Of a stretch of 64,000 nt of DNA, positions 46,081-55,184 are shown piece after piece (position 1 is the stretch's first letter; each line of letters opens with the position of its first letter). Made by a program: the position numbers and the translations under genes. The DNA comes from an uncultured Clostridia bacterium (lineage in GTDB: Bacteria; Bacillota; Clostridia; TANB77; CAG-508). The notes beneath the pieces are model-generated. The model was not told where the DNA came from. It made no database searches and saw nothing but the letters and a program-made list of their open reading frames with translations. The stretch spans positions 1-64,000 of the forward strand of contig CALXXZ010000005.1 of NCBI GenBank assembly GCA_944392805.1. The letters are read 5' to 3'.

Positions 46081-47457
46081 TTATATTACACTTCTTAATT
46101 CATCATAAATTTCTAATTGTTGTGAAAAATATTTACTATTTTTACTTGTGAATAAATTTAGATTTCTACTCTTTTTAATATAATTTCTAACCTCCCATAA
46201 TCCAATTCCTGAATGATTTTCTTTACCAGAAACACCTTTTTTAAATATTTCATCAGTATCAACATCTTTATTTGAATAAGTATTTTTTACAATTATAACA
46301 TTTCTCCTATTATTGTTTTCTCTTCTAAAAATAACTCTAATAATTTTTTCATCACATAAAGAAGCTGCTTCAATTGCATTATCTAATAATATTCCAAGTA
46401 TTCTCGAAAACTTGTATACATTAACATTTAAATCATTCAAATCTAAGAAATATTCTATATTCATAGTTATACCTAATTTAGTTGCTTTAAAATATTTATT
46501 GTTTAATAAGCTATATATGCCTGGATTATTTATAATTCTAGGATTTAATAATGCCACATCATTAGTTATTTTACAATCTTTTTTTACTTCTGAAAAGTAA
46601 GTTTTAAGACCATCCATATCATTGTTATCAATATATCCACCAAGTGTTGACATTATATTATTAAAATCATGTTTAAAACCTTTGACTTGGTCGTATAAGA
46701 TTTCTAAAGACTTATTATATTCTTCCGCATTTTCTAAATTTTTAGTTGTTAATGATAATTTTACTATACGGGTAAAACTATAAATGCTTAGTAATAAAAA
46801 TGAAATTAATAATAAAAAACTCAAAAGAGTTATAATTAATGGAACTATATCAATATAAAATGTAGTAATAATAAGTTGAATACACAAAGTTATGAAACCT
46901 ACAATAAGATTTATATATAGTATAACTAATGTTTTCTTATCTAGGTTATCTAATAAATCTAAAGTTATTTTTATATTTTTAGCTTTTTTTAATATAGTAC
47001 AAAATATAAACAAAATAAAATATAAAAATAGTAAGTATGGAATTCTATAAATAGCTACATTCATAAAAGTATCAAGCGTAATATTCAAAATAGTTAAATA
47101 CGGATTTTGAAATAATACATTTAGTAAAGCAAAGATAAATGTGGAAAGTACAAATGCGATAAAACTTTTTAAAATATTTAATTTGAATATTAATTTTATA
47201 CAAACTAGAACAGATACATAGTTTATAATAATGTAAAACGGTTCGGGTATAAAATTTAAACTTAATATACTAATTGTTGTAACGATAGTGATGTAAGTTA
47301 TCTTTTGTTTAATACTTGCAGAAACATTTAAAACGATTAAAAATAAATCCATTAATAAAAAGATTTCAACAGGATATAATGGAATTGTTAGTATATTTAC
47401 TAAACTTAGATTATTAGTTGATAAAGCTACCCATATATTATTCAAGAATTGTGTCAT
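46081..47457 (-). CDS. agrC: AgrC-like sensor histidine kinase
   Basis: Receptor for the cyclic peptide. The 458-residue protein starts at ATG 47457 (complement) with GGAGG upstream, overlapping the regulator gene by 20 bases. Residues about 1-240 hold six or seven membrane helices. The dimerisation helix has the phospho-acceptor in VKGFKHDFNNIMSTLGGYID. The ATPase domain is of the GHKL/HATPase_c_5 type (ILGILLDNAIEAASLCDEKI; GVSGKENHSGIGLWEVRNYI). This is the architecture of AgrC and other peptide-sensing kinases. Confidence 0.88.
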   Translation of the reverse strand: MTQFLNNIWVALSTNNLSLVNILTIPLYPVEIFLLMDLFLIVLNVSASIKQKITYITIVTTISILSLNFIPEPFYIIINYVSVLVCIKLIFKLNILKSFIAFVLSTFIFALLNVLFQNPYLTILNITLDTFMNVAIYRIPYLLFLYFILFIFCTILKKAKNIKITLDLLDNLDKKTLVILYINLIVGFITLCIQLIITTFYIDIVPLIITLLSFLLLISFLLLSIYSFTRIVKLSLTTKNLENAEEYNKSLEILYDQVKGFKHDFNNIMSTLGGYIDNNDMDGLKTYFSEVKKDCKITNDVALLNPRIINNPGIYSLLNNKYFKATKLGITMNIEYFLDLNDLNVNVYKFSRILGILLDNAIEAASLCDEKIIRVIFRRENNNRRNVIIVKNTYSNKDVDTDEIFKKGVSGKENHSGIGLWEVRNYIKKSRNLNLFTSKNSKYFSQQLEIYDELRSVI

Positions 47458-48157
47458 TTTCAAATACCTCCATAAAAGATTTTTTATATTTTGGACCGAT
47501 AAAACAAACAGAATTATTTTTAAACAGAATTTTATTGCATGAAAAATCAACCCTAGAAATATTATTAACATTAACAATAAAAGACTTATGACAGCGCACA
47601 AAACTACGAGGAAGTTTGTCTTTGATTTTTGAAAAAGAGCTATAAGTTTCATATACATCAAAAGAAGTATGATAAGCGAGTTTCATGCCATCTTTTTCAA
47701 TATACATAACATCATTAATATCAATAAAAGTACCTTTAGAATCAATTTTAACAAAATTATTAGAAAAACTTGAAATATCATCAAATAATCTTGTTAAAGT
47801 CTCGACTAATAAATCAACAGTAATGGTATTTTTTATAAGATAATCAAAAGTTTTTAATTTATATGCTTGCATAACATATTCCATATGACTAGTAGTAAAA
47901 ATTATATAACATTTTTTATTGATGTTTCTAATAATCTTTGCAATATCTAATCCGGTTAATTCAGTATTATTAAATTGAATATCAAGAACTACTACGTCTA
48001 CGCTATTATTAGAGATATAATCAATTAAAGTTTGGTAATCAGTAGTTTTTAAAGAAATAGTTGCATCAAAATCTCCTTTTGAGAAAGCGGACTCAAATAA
48101 AAAAGAAAGTCTATCAACCATATGTGAACTATCATCACAAATTACAAAATTAAGCAT
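47438..48157 (-). CDS. agrA: AgrA-like LytTR response regulator
   Basis: The 239-residue regulator has a receiver domain (about 1-120) with acidic pair CDDSS at the start and phospho-site in VDVVVLDIQFNNTELTG. A LytTR DNA-binding domain (about 140-239) shows DINDVMYIEKDGMKLAYHTS, LPRSFVRCHKSFIVNVNNIS and the terminal FIGPKYKKSFMEVFE. LytTR regulators bind paired 9-bp direct repeats. It is first in the minus-strand operon, co-translated with the kinase, and presumably activates agrBD on the other strand. Confidence 0.92.
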   Translation of the reverse strand: MLNFVICDDSSHMVDRLSFLFESAFSKGDFDATISLKTTDYQTLIDYISNNSVDVVVLDIQFNNTELTGLDIAKIIRNINKKCYIIFTTSHMEYVMQAYKLKTFDYLIKNTITVDLLVETLTRLFDDISSFSNNFVKIDSKGTFIDINDVMYIEKDGMKLAYHTSFDVYETYSSFSKIKDKLPRSFVRCHKSFIVNVNNISRVDFSCNKILFKNNSVCFIGPKYKKSFMEVFENDTILE

Positions 48158-48200
48158 AAAAATCCATCCTTTTAATATTCCATAAAATTAAAACAAAATC

Positions 48201-48254
48201 AGACATAATGTCTAATTTTTCTTTAAATATAAAACAAAAAAGTCAACTTGTCAA
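48201..48254 (-). promoter_or_regulatory. promoter of the agrA-agrC operon with palindrome
   Basis: On the minus strand TTGACA (complement of 48249-48254), 17-base spacer, TATATT (complement of 48226-48231). Just downstream lies the palindrome AGACAT-A-ATGTCT (48201-48213). The rest of the gap to 48,451 shows no convincing gene. Confidence 0.6.
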
Positions 48255-48451
48255 TAGGCTAGTCGAATACATCAAAATTTACGAATTGCTAGTGAGAGTA
48301 AAGAAAATAAAAAATACCAATGGTAATTATAGGAAAAACAAAAATACAAAAAATGTCAAAAAACGGTGTGAATATGGAACGTTTTTTCTTGGAAGTATAA
48401 ATGTAATAATTCAATACATTACACATAAGATTAAGAAAAGGAGAATGTGAA

Positions 48452-49249
48452 ATGAAAATAGAAAACAAAATTAAAATAACTATAATGGCAGTAATTGCAA
48501 TATTTACAATAAGTGTAATATCTGCTAATGAACAAATTTTGTCACCAGTAAGTAGTAATGTAAGTGACAAAACAATAGCTTGGGGCATAAAAAGAAATAA
48601 CAAACATGAGCAACCAGATGTAGGAACTTCTAATAAACAAATATTAGAAGAAAATAATGGGATATGCTTGGGAAATGACATGGATAAAAGTATTTATTTA
48701 ACATTTGATTCAGGATATGAAGCGGGAAATATGGGAACTATTTTAGATACATTAAAAGAAAACAATGTAAAAGCAACATTTTTTATAACATCACATTATT
48801 TAAATACTGCTTCTGAATATGTAGAGAGAATGATTAATGAAGGACATATAGTAGGAAATCATACAGTGAATCATAAAAGTATGCCAAGTATAAGTGATGA
48901 AGAAATAGAAAAAGAAGTAATGACACTACATCAAGCAGTATACGAAAAATTTGGATATGAAATGAAATACATAAGACCACCAAAAGGAGAATTCAACCAA
49001 AGAACATTAAAAAAATGTGAGCAATTAGGATATAAAACGGTAATGTGGAGTTTTGCATATTGTGATTGGGATGAAAAGAAGCAACCAAGTCATGAAGAAG
49101 GAAAAAATAAAATATTAGAAAACTTACATAATGGAGAAATAATGTTATTACATTCAAATTCAAAAACAAATTCAGAAATATTAGGAGACATGATAAAAGA
49201 AATAAGAAATCAAGGATATGAATTTAAAACTTTAGATGAATTTAAATAA
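48452..49249 (+). CDS. pdaA: polysaccharide deacetylase, PdaA-like
   Basis: The 265-residue exported enzyme has a short signal/anchor helix (about 6-24) and a NodB-type deacetylase domain. Motifs: SIYLTFDSGYEAGNMG (catalytic Asp), VGNHTVNHKSMPS (metal ligands HxxxH), YIRPPKGEFNQRTL, VMWSFAYCDWD and MLLHSNSKTN. The TFDSGYE motif is the variant of the delta-lactam-forming muramic deacetylase needed for spore cortex. It is followed by yqfC-yqfD, other sporulation genes, supporting that role. Confidence 0.87.
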   Translation: MKIENKIKITIMAVIAIFTISVISANEQILSPVSSNVSDKTIAWGIKRNNKHEQPDVGTSNKQILEENNGICLGNDMDKSIYLTFDSGYEAGNMGTILDTLKENNVKATFFITSHYLNTASEYVERMINEGHIVGNHTVNHKSMPSISDEEIEKEVMTLHQAVYEKFGYEMKYIRPPKGEFNQRTLKKCEQLGYKTVMWSFAYCDWDEKKQPSHEEGKNKILENLHNGEIMLLHSNSKTNSEILGDMIKEIRNQGYEFKTLDEFK

Positions 49250-49263
49250 AAAGAGGTATAGAT

Positions 49264-49539
49264 ATGAAAAAGAAAAATAAAATTGAAAGAATGTTAGAAA
49301 TACCTGAAGAAGTATATTCAAATGTTCCAAAGGTAACAATAACAGGATTTAATGAGTTAATACTAGAAAATTACAAAGGAATAATAGAATATGAAGAATT
49401 TTTTGCAAGTATAAGTACATATATTGGAGTAATAAACATAAATGGATACAATTTAAATTTAGAGAAGATGACAAATGATGATATAAAAATAACAGGAAAA
49501 ATAGAAAGTGTAGAGATAGATAGAATAGAGGAGGTATAA
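49264..49539 (+). CDS. yqfC: sporulation protein YqfC
   Basis: A 91-residue member of the YabP/YqfC family, expressed in the mother cell of sporulating Firmicutes; molecular role unknown. The pattern IPEEVYSNVPKVTITGFNEL, LENYKGIIEYEEF and IGVININGYNLNLEKMTNDD is that of the family. It lies one base before yqfD, the usual pairing. Confidence 0.9.
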   Translation: MKKKNKIERMLEIPEEVYSNVPKVTITGFNELILENYKGIIEYEEFFASISTYIGVININGYNLNLEKMTNDDIKITGKIESVEIDRIEEV

Positions 49540-50751
49540 ATGTCTATTAGGGTATTGCTAAAATATATATTAGGATATGTTAAAATAACAGTAGAAGGAT
49601 ACTATATAGAAAGATTCATAAATATATGTACAACTAGCAAAATCCTAATATGGAATTTAAAAAGAGAAAAAGGAATAAAACTTCATTTAAATATAGGAAT
49701 ACAAGATTATTATAGAGCTATAAAAATTGCAAAAAAATTAAAATGCAAAGTCAAAATAGAAAAAAAGAGAGGATTACCATTTTTATTAAATAGATATAGA
49801 AAAAGAAAAATATTTGTAATAGCATTATTTGTAATACTTATTGCATTATATACAAGTTCAAATTATATATGGAATATAGAAATTCGAGTAGAAGACAATA
49901 TGCAATTAGAAAACATATTAGAAGATGTAAAAAATGCAGGACTTAAAACAGGATTAAAAAAAGATAAAATAAATATAGAAGAAATAACAAATAGAATAAG
50001 ATTAAGTAGAGATGATATATCATGGATAGGAATAGACCTAAAAGGAACAAATGCAATAGTTAAAGTAGTAAAAGCAAAAGAAGCACCAGAGATTATAGAT
50101 GAAAAAGATTATTGTAATATAGTAGCCCAAAAATCAGGAACAATAACCAGAATAATTGCACAAAACGGTACAGCCCTAGTAAAACCAGGAGATGAAGTGC
50201 AAGAAGGGCAAGTATTAATACAAGGAACCATGGAAGGAAAATATACAGGTACAAGATATGTACATAGTTTAGGAGAGGTAGAAGCAATAGTAAAATATGA
50301 AAAAACAGAAAAAATACCATTAAAAAAAGAAGAAAATGTCAAAACTGGAAACAAAGAAGAGAAATATCAGATAAAAATAAATAATTTTCAAATAAATTTT
50401 TATAAAACCCTTTCAAAATTTAAAATTTATGATACAATAGAAGAGGAAAAAAAGTTTAAGATATTTTCAAACTTATATTTACCTATTTCCGTATGTAAAG
50501 TTACTAACTATGAATTGGAAGAAAATTCAAAAAATTATACAGTAGAAGAAGCAACAGAAATAGGAACACAAAAACTAGAACAAGAAATAGAAGCTGAAAT
50601 TCAAAACAAAGAAAGCATACTTGGGAAAAATGCAAATGTAAATGAAACGCCAGAATATGTTGAAGTAAGTGTTACATATGAGGTAATTGAAAATATAGGA
50701 ATGCAGGAAAAAATAGAAGAAACATATGATCAGACAGAAGAAAAACAATAA
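49540..50751 (+). CDS. yqfD: sporulation protein YqfD
   Basis: The 403-residue protein has a cytoplasmic N-terminal part, a membrane helix near residues 92-110 (KIFVIALFVILIALYTSSN), then an extracytoplasmic domain with GLKTGLKKDKINIEEITNRI and DISWIGIDLKGTNAIVKVVK. The conserved LIQGTMEGKYTGTRYVHSLG is also present. It matches YqfD along its full length. It is made during sporulation in relatives. The C-terminal end is rich in glutamate and glutamine. Confidence 0.92.
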   Translation: MSIRVLLKYILGYVKITVEGYYIERFINICTTSKILIWNLKREKGIKLHLNIGIQDYYRAIKIAKKLKCKVKIEKKRGLPFLLNRYRKRKIFVIALFVILIALYTSSNYIWNIEIRVEDNMQLENILEDVKNAGLKTGLKKDKINIEEITNRIRLSRDDISWIGIDLKGTNAIVKVVKAKEAPEIIDEKDYCNIVAQKSGTITRIIAQNGTALVKPGDEVQEGQVLIQGTMEGKYTGTRYVHSLGEVEAIVKYEKTEKIPLKKEENVKTGNKEEKYQIKINNFQINFYKTLSKFKIYDTIEEEKKFKIFSNLYLPISVCKVTNYELEENSKNYTVEEATEIGTQKLEQEIEAEIQNKESILGKNANVNETPEYVEVSVTYEVIENIGMQEKIEETYDQTEEKQ

Positions 50752-50789
50752 GACACCTGCCTACCAGACTTTTAGAAAGGATGGAAAAA

Positions 50790-52013
50790 ATGGAAGAGAG
50801 AAGTTTAAGAGTAGTAGGAACAGATAAAACATTTTTTAATAAGTTAACAAATACATTAACAAAATTTTTAATACCAACACAAATTGGTATAAATGGAATA
50901 AAAATAAGTATGAAAAGAAGTGCTTTAATAAAGGCATATGAAGCAACAGAAGAAGATGTTGAGCCAAACAAAAAAGAAATAGTAGAGAAAAAATATGAAG
51001 ATGCATATACAGCATATTTAGAAGCATTAGATAAATACGTTTTAGATACAATTTATAAAAAAGTAAAAAACGAAACAGCAACTAAATTAGAAAGTATGGC
51101 ATTATCACAATATTATGGAATAGTTCAATTAAAGAAAAACGAATATGTAGAATATAAATATAGAAAACAAAAATATCTATTAGAATTAGACAAAGAAACA
51201 GTAATGAATTCAGGAAAAGAAAAAGTAATAGAAAAATATCAAGCATTTTACATAACAAAACAAGATGCATTATATAAAGGAATACTAAAAAATTATTCTA
51301 TAAAATTAGCTGACAACACTAATGTATATGATTCAACAAAAGAATGGATATATATAAAAATATTTGACACATTAGAAGAATATATAAAAAATATATTACC
51401 ATTAAAAATGCAAGACCAAAAACTAGAGAAAATAGTAAAAGACTACGAAAAATATGAAAAATTCTCAGTAGGAAAACTAGATGCAAGAGACAATATAGAA
51501 AAAAATATGATATTATTAGGAATAAGTAGAAACTTATTCACACATAGTTTACCATTAGTTGTTGCAGAACAATGCTATATGAAATTATTAAAAGATGCAA
51601 GATGTCTTGTGCAAGACACAAAAATAGCAGCAAAAAGAGAAAAAGCATATACAATGTTATTAACATTAATAGAAGATTACAATGTACGTTTATTATCAAC
51701 AAAAGTATATTGGGAAAACTCAAAAGATAGAGAAGAATTCAAAAGCTTTTTTGACAAATTCAAAATAATAGAAAAACTAAAAGAAACAGATTTTATAGAA
51801 TATGTAAAACAAAAAGAAATATTATTTGTTAGAGAAGATATGAGAAAAATAGAAGAAGAAAAAACAGATTATAGTAGATTAGTAAAATACTATAAAAGAA
51901 AATTAGTAGATTATGGTGTAATGAAAGAACTAAAAGGAATAAAAAAACAAAATCAAAATTACAAAAGACAAAAACAAGAAATTGGAATAAAAGAAATGGC
52001 AAATGCATGTTAA
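50790..52013 (+). CDS. uncharacterised protein in the yqfD-ybeY interval
   Basis: A 407-residue cytoplasmic protein, almost entirely predicted helix with heavy lysine, glutamate and tyrosine content. ATG 50790 is preferred, with AGAAAGGA upstream. It contains RRDN-free repeats of EYVEYKYRKQKYLLELDKET type and ends in a long basic helix (YYKRKLVDYGVMKELKGIKK). No catalytic motif was recognised. In many Clostridia this interval carries phoH and sometimes pgpH; neither is seen here. It may be a lineage-specific sporulation or RNA-related protein, but only its location says so. Confidence 0.7.
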   Translation: MEERSLRVVGTDKTFFNKLTNTLTKFLIPTQIGINGIKISMKRSALIKAYEATEEDVEPNKKEIVEKKYEDAYTAYLEALDKYVLDTIYKKVKNETATKLESMALSQYYGIVQLKKNEYVEYKYRKQKYLLELDKETVMNSGKEKVIEKYQAFYITKQDALYKGILKNYSIKLADNTNVYDSTKEWIYIKIFDTLEEYIKNILPLKMQDQKLEKIVKDYEKYEKFSVGKLDARDNIEKNMILLGISRNLFTHSLPLVVAEQCYMKLLKDARCLVQDTKIAAKREKAYTMLLTLIEDYNVRLLSTKVYWENSKDREEFKSFFDKFKIIEKLKETDFIEYVKQKEILFVREDMRKIEEEKTDYSRLVKYYKRKLVDYGVMKELKGIKKQNQNYKRQKQEIGIKEMANAC

Positions 52014-52031
52014 AAGATTGAGGAAATAAAG

Positions 52032-52526
52032 ATGTATGAATTAGAATATTTAGATATAGAAGAAAATCAAAAATATGAAGAAACAATAAAAAAAGTACTA
52101 GAGCAATGCTTTAAACAAGAAAAATTAGAAAATTCAAAACTATATGTAAGCATAACACTAACAAACCCAGAAAACATACATAAAATAAACAAAGAATATA
52201 GAAATGTAGATAGAGAAACAGATGTATTATCATTTCCTATGTTCGAGAAAAATGAAATAGATGAAAAAGTAAAAAATAATAATTTTGAACATGAAGATGT
52301 ATTAGGGGATATAGTAATATCAATAGAAAAAGTAAAAAGACAGGCTATAGAATATGGACATAGTTTTGAAAGAGAATTTGCATATATGCTAGTACATGGA
52401 TTTTATCACTTAATGGGATATGACCATATTGAAGAAAAAGACAAAAAAGAAATGAGACAAAAAGAAGAAACAGTACTTAATAAATTACAAATTAAGAGGG
52501 ATGAAAACGATGAAGAAGAAAAATAA
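52032..52526 (+). CDS. ybeY: endoribonuclease YbeY
   Basis: Zinc endoribonuclease for 16S rRNA 3' processing and ribosome quality control. The 164-residue protein carries the signature HGFYHLMGYDHIEEKDKKEM (three zinc-binding histidines) and the upstream NKEYRNVDRETDVLSFPMFE, VLGDIVISIEKVKRQAIEYG segment. It follows the yqfCD block as in other Firmicutes. Its end overlaps the region just before the DUF3048 start. Confidence 0.95.
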   Translation: MYELEYLDIEENQKYEETIKKVLEQCFKQEKLENSKLYVSITLTNPENIHKINKEYRNVDRETDVLSFPMFEKNEIDEKVKNNNFEHEDVLGDIVISIEKVKRQAIEYGHSFEREFAYMLVHGFYHLMGYDHIEEKDKKEMRQKEETVLNKLQIKRDENDEEEK

Positions 52527-53574
52527 AGAAGTAATAATATTAATAACAATATTGATAATACTTATACTTACTGCAGGTGGAGTGTTGGCATACAAGTATA
52601 TAAAACAAAAAAATGAAGCAAATAATGAACAAGAAATTCCAACTGAGGCACAAGCAGAAAATGAAGAAGAATTAGTAGTTACACAAAAACCAATACAAAT
52701 TTTTAATGGAACTGATAGACCAATAGCAGTAATGATAGATAATCACTCTGGAGCATGGCCACAAATCAACTTAAATCAAGCATATATGGTATATGAAATA
52801 ATAGTTGAAGGTGGAGAAACAAGATTAATGGCATTATTCAAAGGAAAAAATCTAGAACAGATAGGACCTGTAAGAAGTTCAAGACATTACTTCTTAGACT
52901 ATGCCTTAGAAAATGATGCAATATATGTACATCATGGCTGGAGCCCTCAAGCACAAAGTGATATATCAAAATTAGGTGTAGATAATATAAATGGAATTAC
53001 AGAAAGCTCAAAGAGTTTTTGGAGAATTAAAGGAAAATCAGCACCACATAATTTAGTAACAAACACAGAAAAAATATTACAAATAGCAGAAAGAAAAGGG
53101 TATGCTACAACATCTACTCAAGAAAGCGTATTAAATTATGTAGCAGATGAATTTGATTTAACCGCAGAAGATGCAGTTGTAGCTAATAGCGTAACAATAC
53201 CACATTCAAAACTTCAAACAGTTAAGTATGAATATAATCCAGAAACTAAAACTTATACAAGATATGCTAGAGGAAAATTACAAAAAGATAATGCTACAGG
53301 AGAAGCAATGACAACTAAAAATATAATTATAACTTTCTGCGATAATTATACTTTAACAGATAGTGAGAATAAAGGTAGACAAGGGCTAAAAAATATAGGT
53401 ACATTTGATGGATATTATATAACAAATGGAAAAGCTATTCCAATAAAATGTACAAAATCAGCTAGAAATACTCAAACAGTATATAAAGATTTACAAGGAA
53501 ATGAAATTAATGTAAATGATGGAAATACTTTTGTAAATATTTGCCCAATAGATGCAAATGTTGTAATCGAATAA
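52510..53574 (+). CDS. DUF3048 domain (YerB-like) membrane-anchored protein
   Basis: The 354-residue protein starts at ATG 52510, 9 bases from AAGAGGG. An N-terminal membrane anchor (about residues 8-28) precedes an acidic linker and the DUF3048 domain. Typical blocks: RPIAVMIDNHSGAWPQINLN, YEIIVEGGETRLMALF, QIGPVRSSRHYFLDYALEND, VHHGWSPQA, and a C-terminal half with KSAPHNLVTNTEKI and a PIKCTKSARN strand. The function of this widespread extracellular family is not known. Confidence 0.88.
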   Translation: MKKKNKEVIILITILIILILTAGGVLAYKYIKQKNEANNEQEIPTEAQAENEEELVVTQKPIQIFNGTDRPIAVMIDNHSGAWPQINLNQAYMVYEIIVEGGETRLMALFKGKNLEQIGPVRSSRHYFLDYALENDAIYVHHGWSPQAQSDISKLGVDNINGITESSKSFWRIKGKSAPHNLVTNTEKILQIAERKGYATTSTQESVLNYVADEFDLTAEDAVVANSVTIPHSKLQTVKYEYNPETKTYTRYARGKLQKDNATGEAMTTKNIIITFCDNYTLTDSENKGRQGLKNIGTFDGYYITNGKAIPIKCTKSARNTQTVYKDLQGNEINVNDGNTFVNICPIDANVVIE

Positions 53575-53610
53575 TGCACAAAAAGGGACAGTCCCCTTTT
53601 GTGCATTTTT
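53575..53610. repeat. palindromic repeat (GGGACRGTCC family), copy 3, also terminator
   Basis: Arms TGCACAAAA-AGGG and CCCC-TTTTGTGCA around ACAGT, followed by TTTTT. It begins right after the DUF3048 stop and would act as its terminator. Confidence 0.85.
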
Positions 53611-53681
53611 GTATATTGCAAAAAAATAAAGAAGATGCTATAATGAAACGTAGAAAATTTTTTTGAAGGAGGATATAACTC

Positions 53682-54176
53682 ATGAAACGGTCAAAGCTAG
53701 ACCAAACGAGATATGAAACGCTAACACCATTTCCGACTTTTCAAACAGATTTAGATTGGAAAGAATCTCAAAGGAAGTTTGAAAAAGATGCAGAGGAGTT
53801 TATGCAACAAACTCAATTACTGAGTAAAGTAGCAAAACGTAAAATGCAAGAATTAGAAGAGAAGTATGAATCGAAAACCTACGATGAAGATGGTTGGAAG
53901 ATAACTGAGGTCAAATCCAAAGATGGACAATTTATCATCCGTATGAAAAATAAAATAAAGGATGATGCAAGCATTATTAAAATTGAATATATAAATAATG
54001 GTCAAAAAGTCTATCAAAGTGAAAAAATCGAGGGCATATATATAAATACAAATACTCCTAATACTGTTGCAAAAAAAGATAATGGTGGCTATGGCTGTTT
54101 AATTGAATTCCTAAGAGACTTCTGTGCAGTCGGTATAATTATACTGATACTGTATGGAATGATAAGTCTATTTTAA
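53682..54176 (+). CDS. hypothetical tail-anchored membrane protein
   Basis: A 164-residue protein with GGAGGATA before ATG 53682. The N-terminal half is a charged helix (KRKMQELEEKYESKTYDEDG), the middle forms beta strands (KITEVKSKDGQFIIRMKNK, IKIEYINNGQKVYQSEKIE), and a single membrane helix ends the protein (about 143-162, DFCAVGIIILILYGMISLF). Its base composition is slightly richer in G and C than its neighbours (codons such as ACG, CGT, TCG), hinting at separate origin. No family recognised. Confidence 0.6.
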   Translation: MKRSKLDQTRYETLTPFPTFQTDLDWKESQRKFEKDAEEFMQQTQLLSKVAKRKMQELEEKYESKTYDEDGWKITEVKSKDGQFIIRMKNKIKDDASIIKIEYINNGQKVYQSEKIEGIYINTNTPNTVAKKDNGGYGCLIEFLRDFCAVGIIILILYGMISLF

Positions 54177-54192
54177 TGATGTGGACAAGGTG

Positions 54193-54236
54193 GAAACGAG
54201 AAAAGTGTGAAAATACTGGTCTCGTTTCTGTTTTTT
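54193..54236 (+). terminator. terminator after the tail-anchored protein gene
   Basis: Outer stem GAAACGAGA/TCTCGTTTC with an inner AGT/ACT, followed by TGTTTTTT. Confidence 0.78.
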
Positions 54237-54335
54237 ATAGAATAAAAACTTACTTTATTACTTTACTTTTTACAATTTATATGTTAAAAATATAAGTATA
54301 CTTTATAAAGAAATTTGATTTTTGAAAGGATTGAT

Positions 54336-55079
54336 ATGACAAGTTTTGCTTTAAAAATAGTTGCCATTATTTCAATGCTTTGTGACCACCTAAGTTATGC
54401 TATTTTTGGTCATTTTAGTATTTTAAATTTTATAGGTAGAATCTCATTTCCTATATTTGCATTTCAAATTAGCGAAGGTTTTACTCATACGAAAAATGTA
54501 GAAAAATATTTTTTAAGATTAGGTATTTTTGCGATTTTATCTCAAATACCTTTTAGCTTATTTTTAAATAAATTTGGTATTTCAGATCCACTTACATTAA
54601 ATATATTTTTTACATTGTTATTAGGGCTTTTATCTATTTATTCATATGTTAATATAAACAAATTATGCAATAAAAATAATTCGGATAAATTCACTAGTAA
54701 CGGTAAATCAATTCAAAATAATAATTTGAAATATGTAGGTATAATCTTTGGATTAATTACAGTAATTTTAATTGCTTTAGGTGCTGAATTATTCCATATT
54801 GACTATGGTGCATGGGGAGTTATTCTTATTTTTACTTTTTATTTATTTAAGAATAATAGAATTTTAAAGATAGCTTCATTTTTTATACTAGTACTACTAA
54901 GATATATAAAACCATTAGTTCTAAGCAATTTTAATTATTTATACATACTTATGTTTATATCAACTTTACCTGCAATTCTTTTTATAGATTTATATAATGG
55001 AAAACAAGGTAAAAAGGTTAAATATTTATTATATTGGTTTTATCCTATTCATTTATTAGCAATAATATTATTATTTTAA
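54336..55079 (+). CDS. TraX-family membrane protein
   Basis: The 247-residue polytopic protein has about eight hydrophobic segments. ATG 54336 follows GAAAGGA. The opening SFALKIVAIISMLCDHLSYA and the block FIGRISFPIFAFQISEGFTH, TKNVEKYFLRLGIFAILSQI are diagnostic of TraX, an acyltransferase-like family first known from pilin acetylation in F plasmid. The chromosomal Firmicute versions have unknown substrates, possibly surface polymers. It ends LLYWFYPIHLLAIILLF, as is typical. Confidence 0.9.
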   Translation: MTSFALKIVAIISMLCDHLSYAIFGHFSILNFIGRISFPIFAFQISEGFTHTKNVEKYFLRLGIFAILSQIPFSLFLNKFGISDPLTLNIFFTLLLGLLSIYSYVNINKLCNKNNSDKFTSNGKSIQNNNLKYVGIIFGLITVILIALGAELFHIDYGAWGVILIFTFYLFKNNRILKIASFFILVLLRYIKPLVLSNFNYLYILMFISTLPAILFIDLYNGKQGKKVKYLLYWFYPIHLLAIILLF

Positions 55080-55112
55080 TTATAAAATATCTAAAAAAAT
55101 ATACATAAAAAG

Positions 55113-55141
55113 TATACAAATGGTAAAATTAGTGATATAAT
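55113..55141 (+). promoter_or_regulatory. promoter of ldh
   Basis: TATACA (55113-55118), 17-base spacer, TATAAT (55136-55141) with extended TG. Confidence 0.55.
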
Positions 55142-55184
55142 ATTAAGGTCAAAAAATAAATATAAAAAATAGGGAGGAATTTAT

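Noticed and set aside
48208..48450. 80-codon ORF between the agrA promoter and pdaA
   Set aside because: It starts within the divergent promoter region, lacks a good ribosome binding site, and ends right in front of pdaA; composition looks non-coding.
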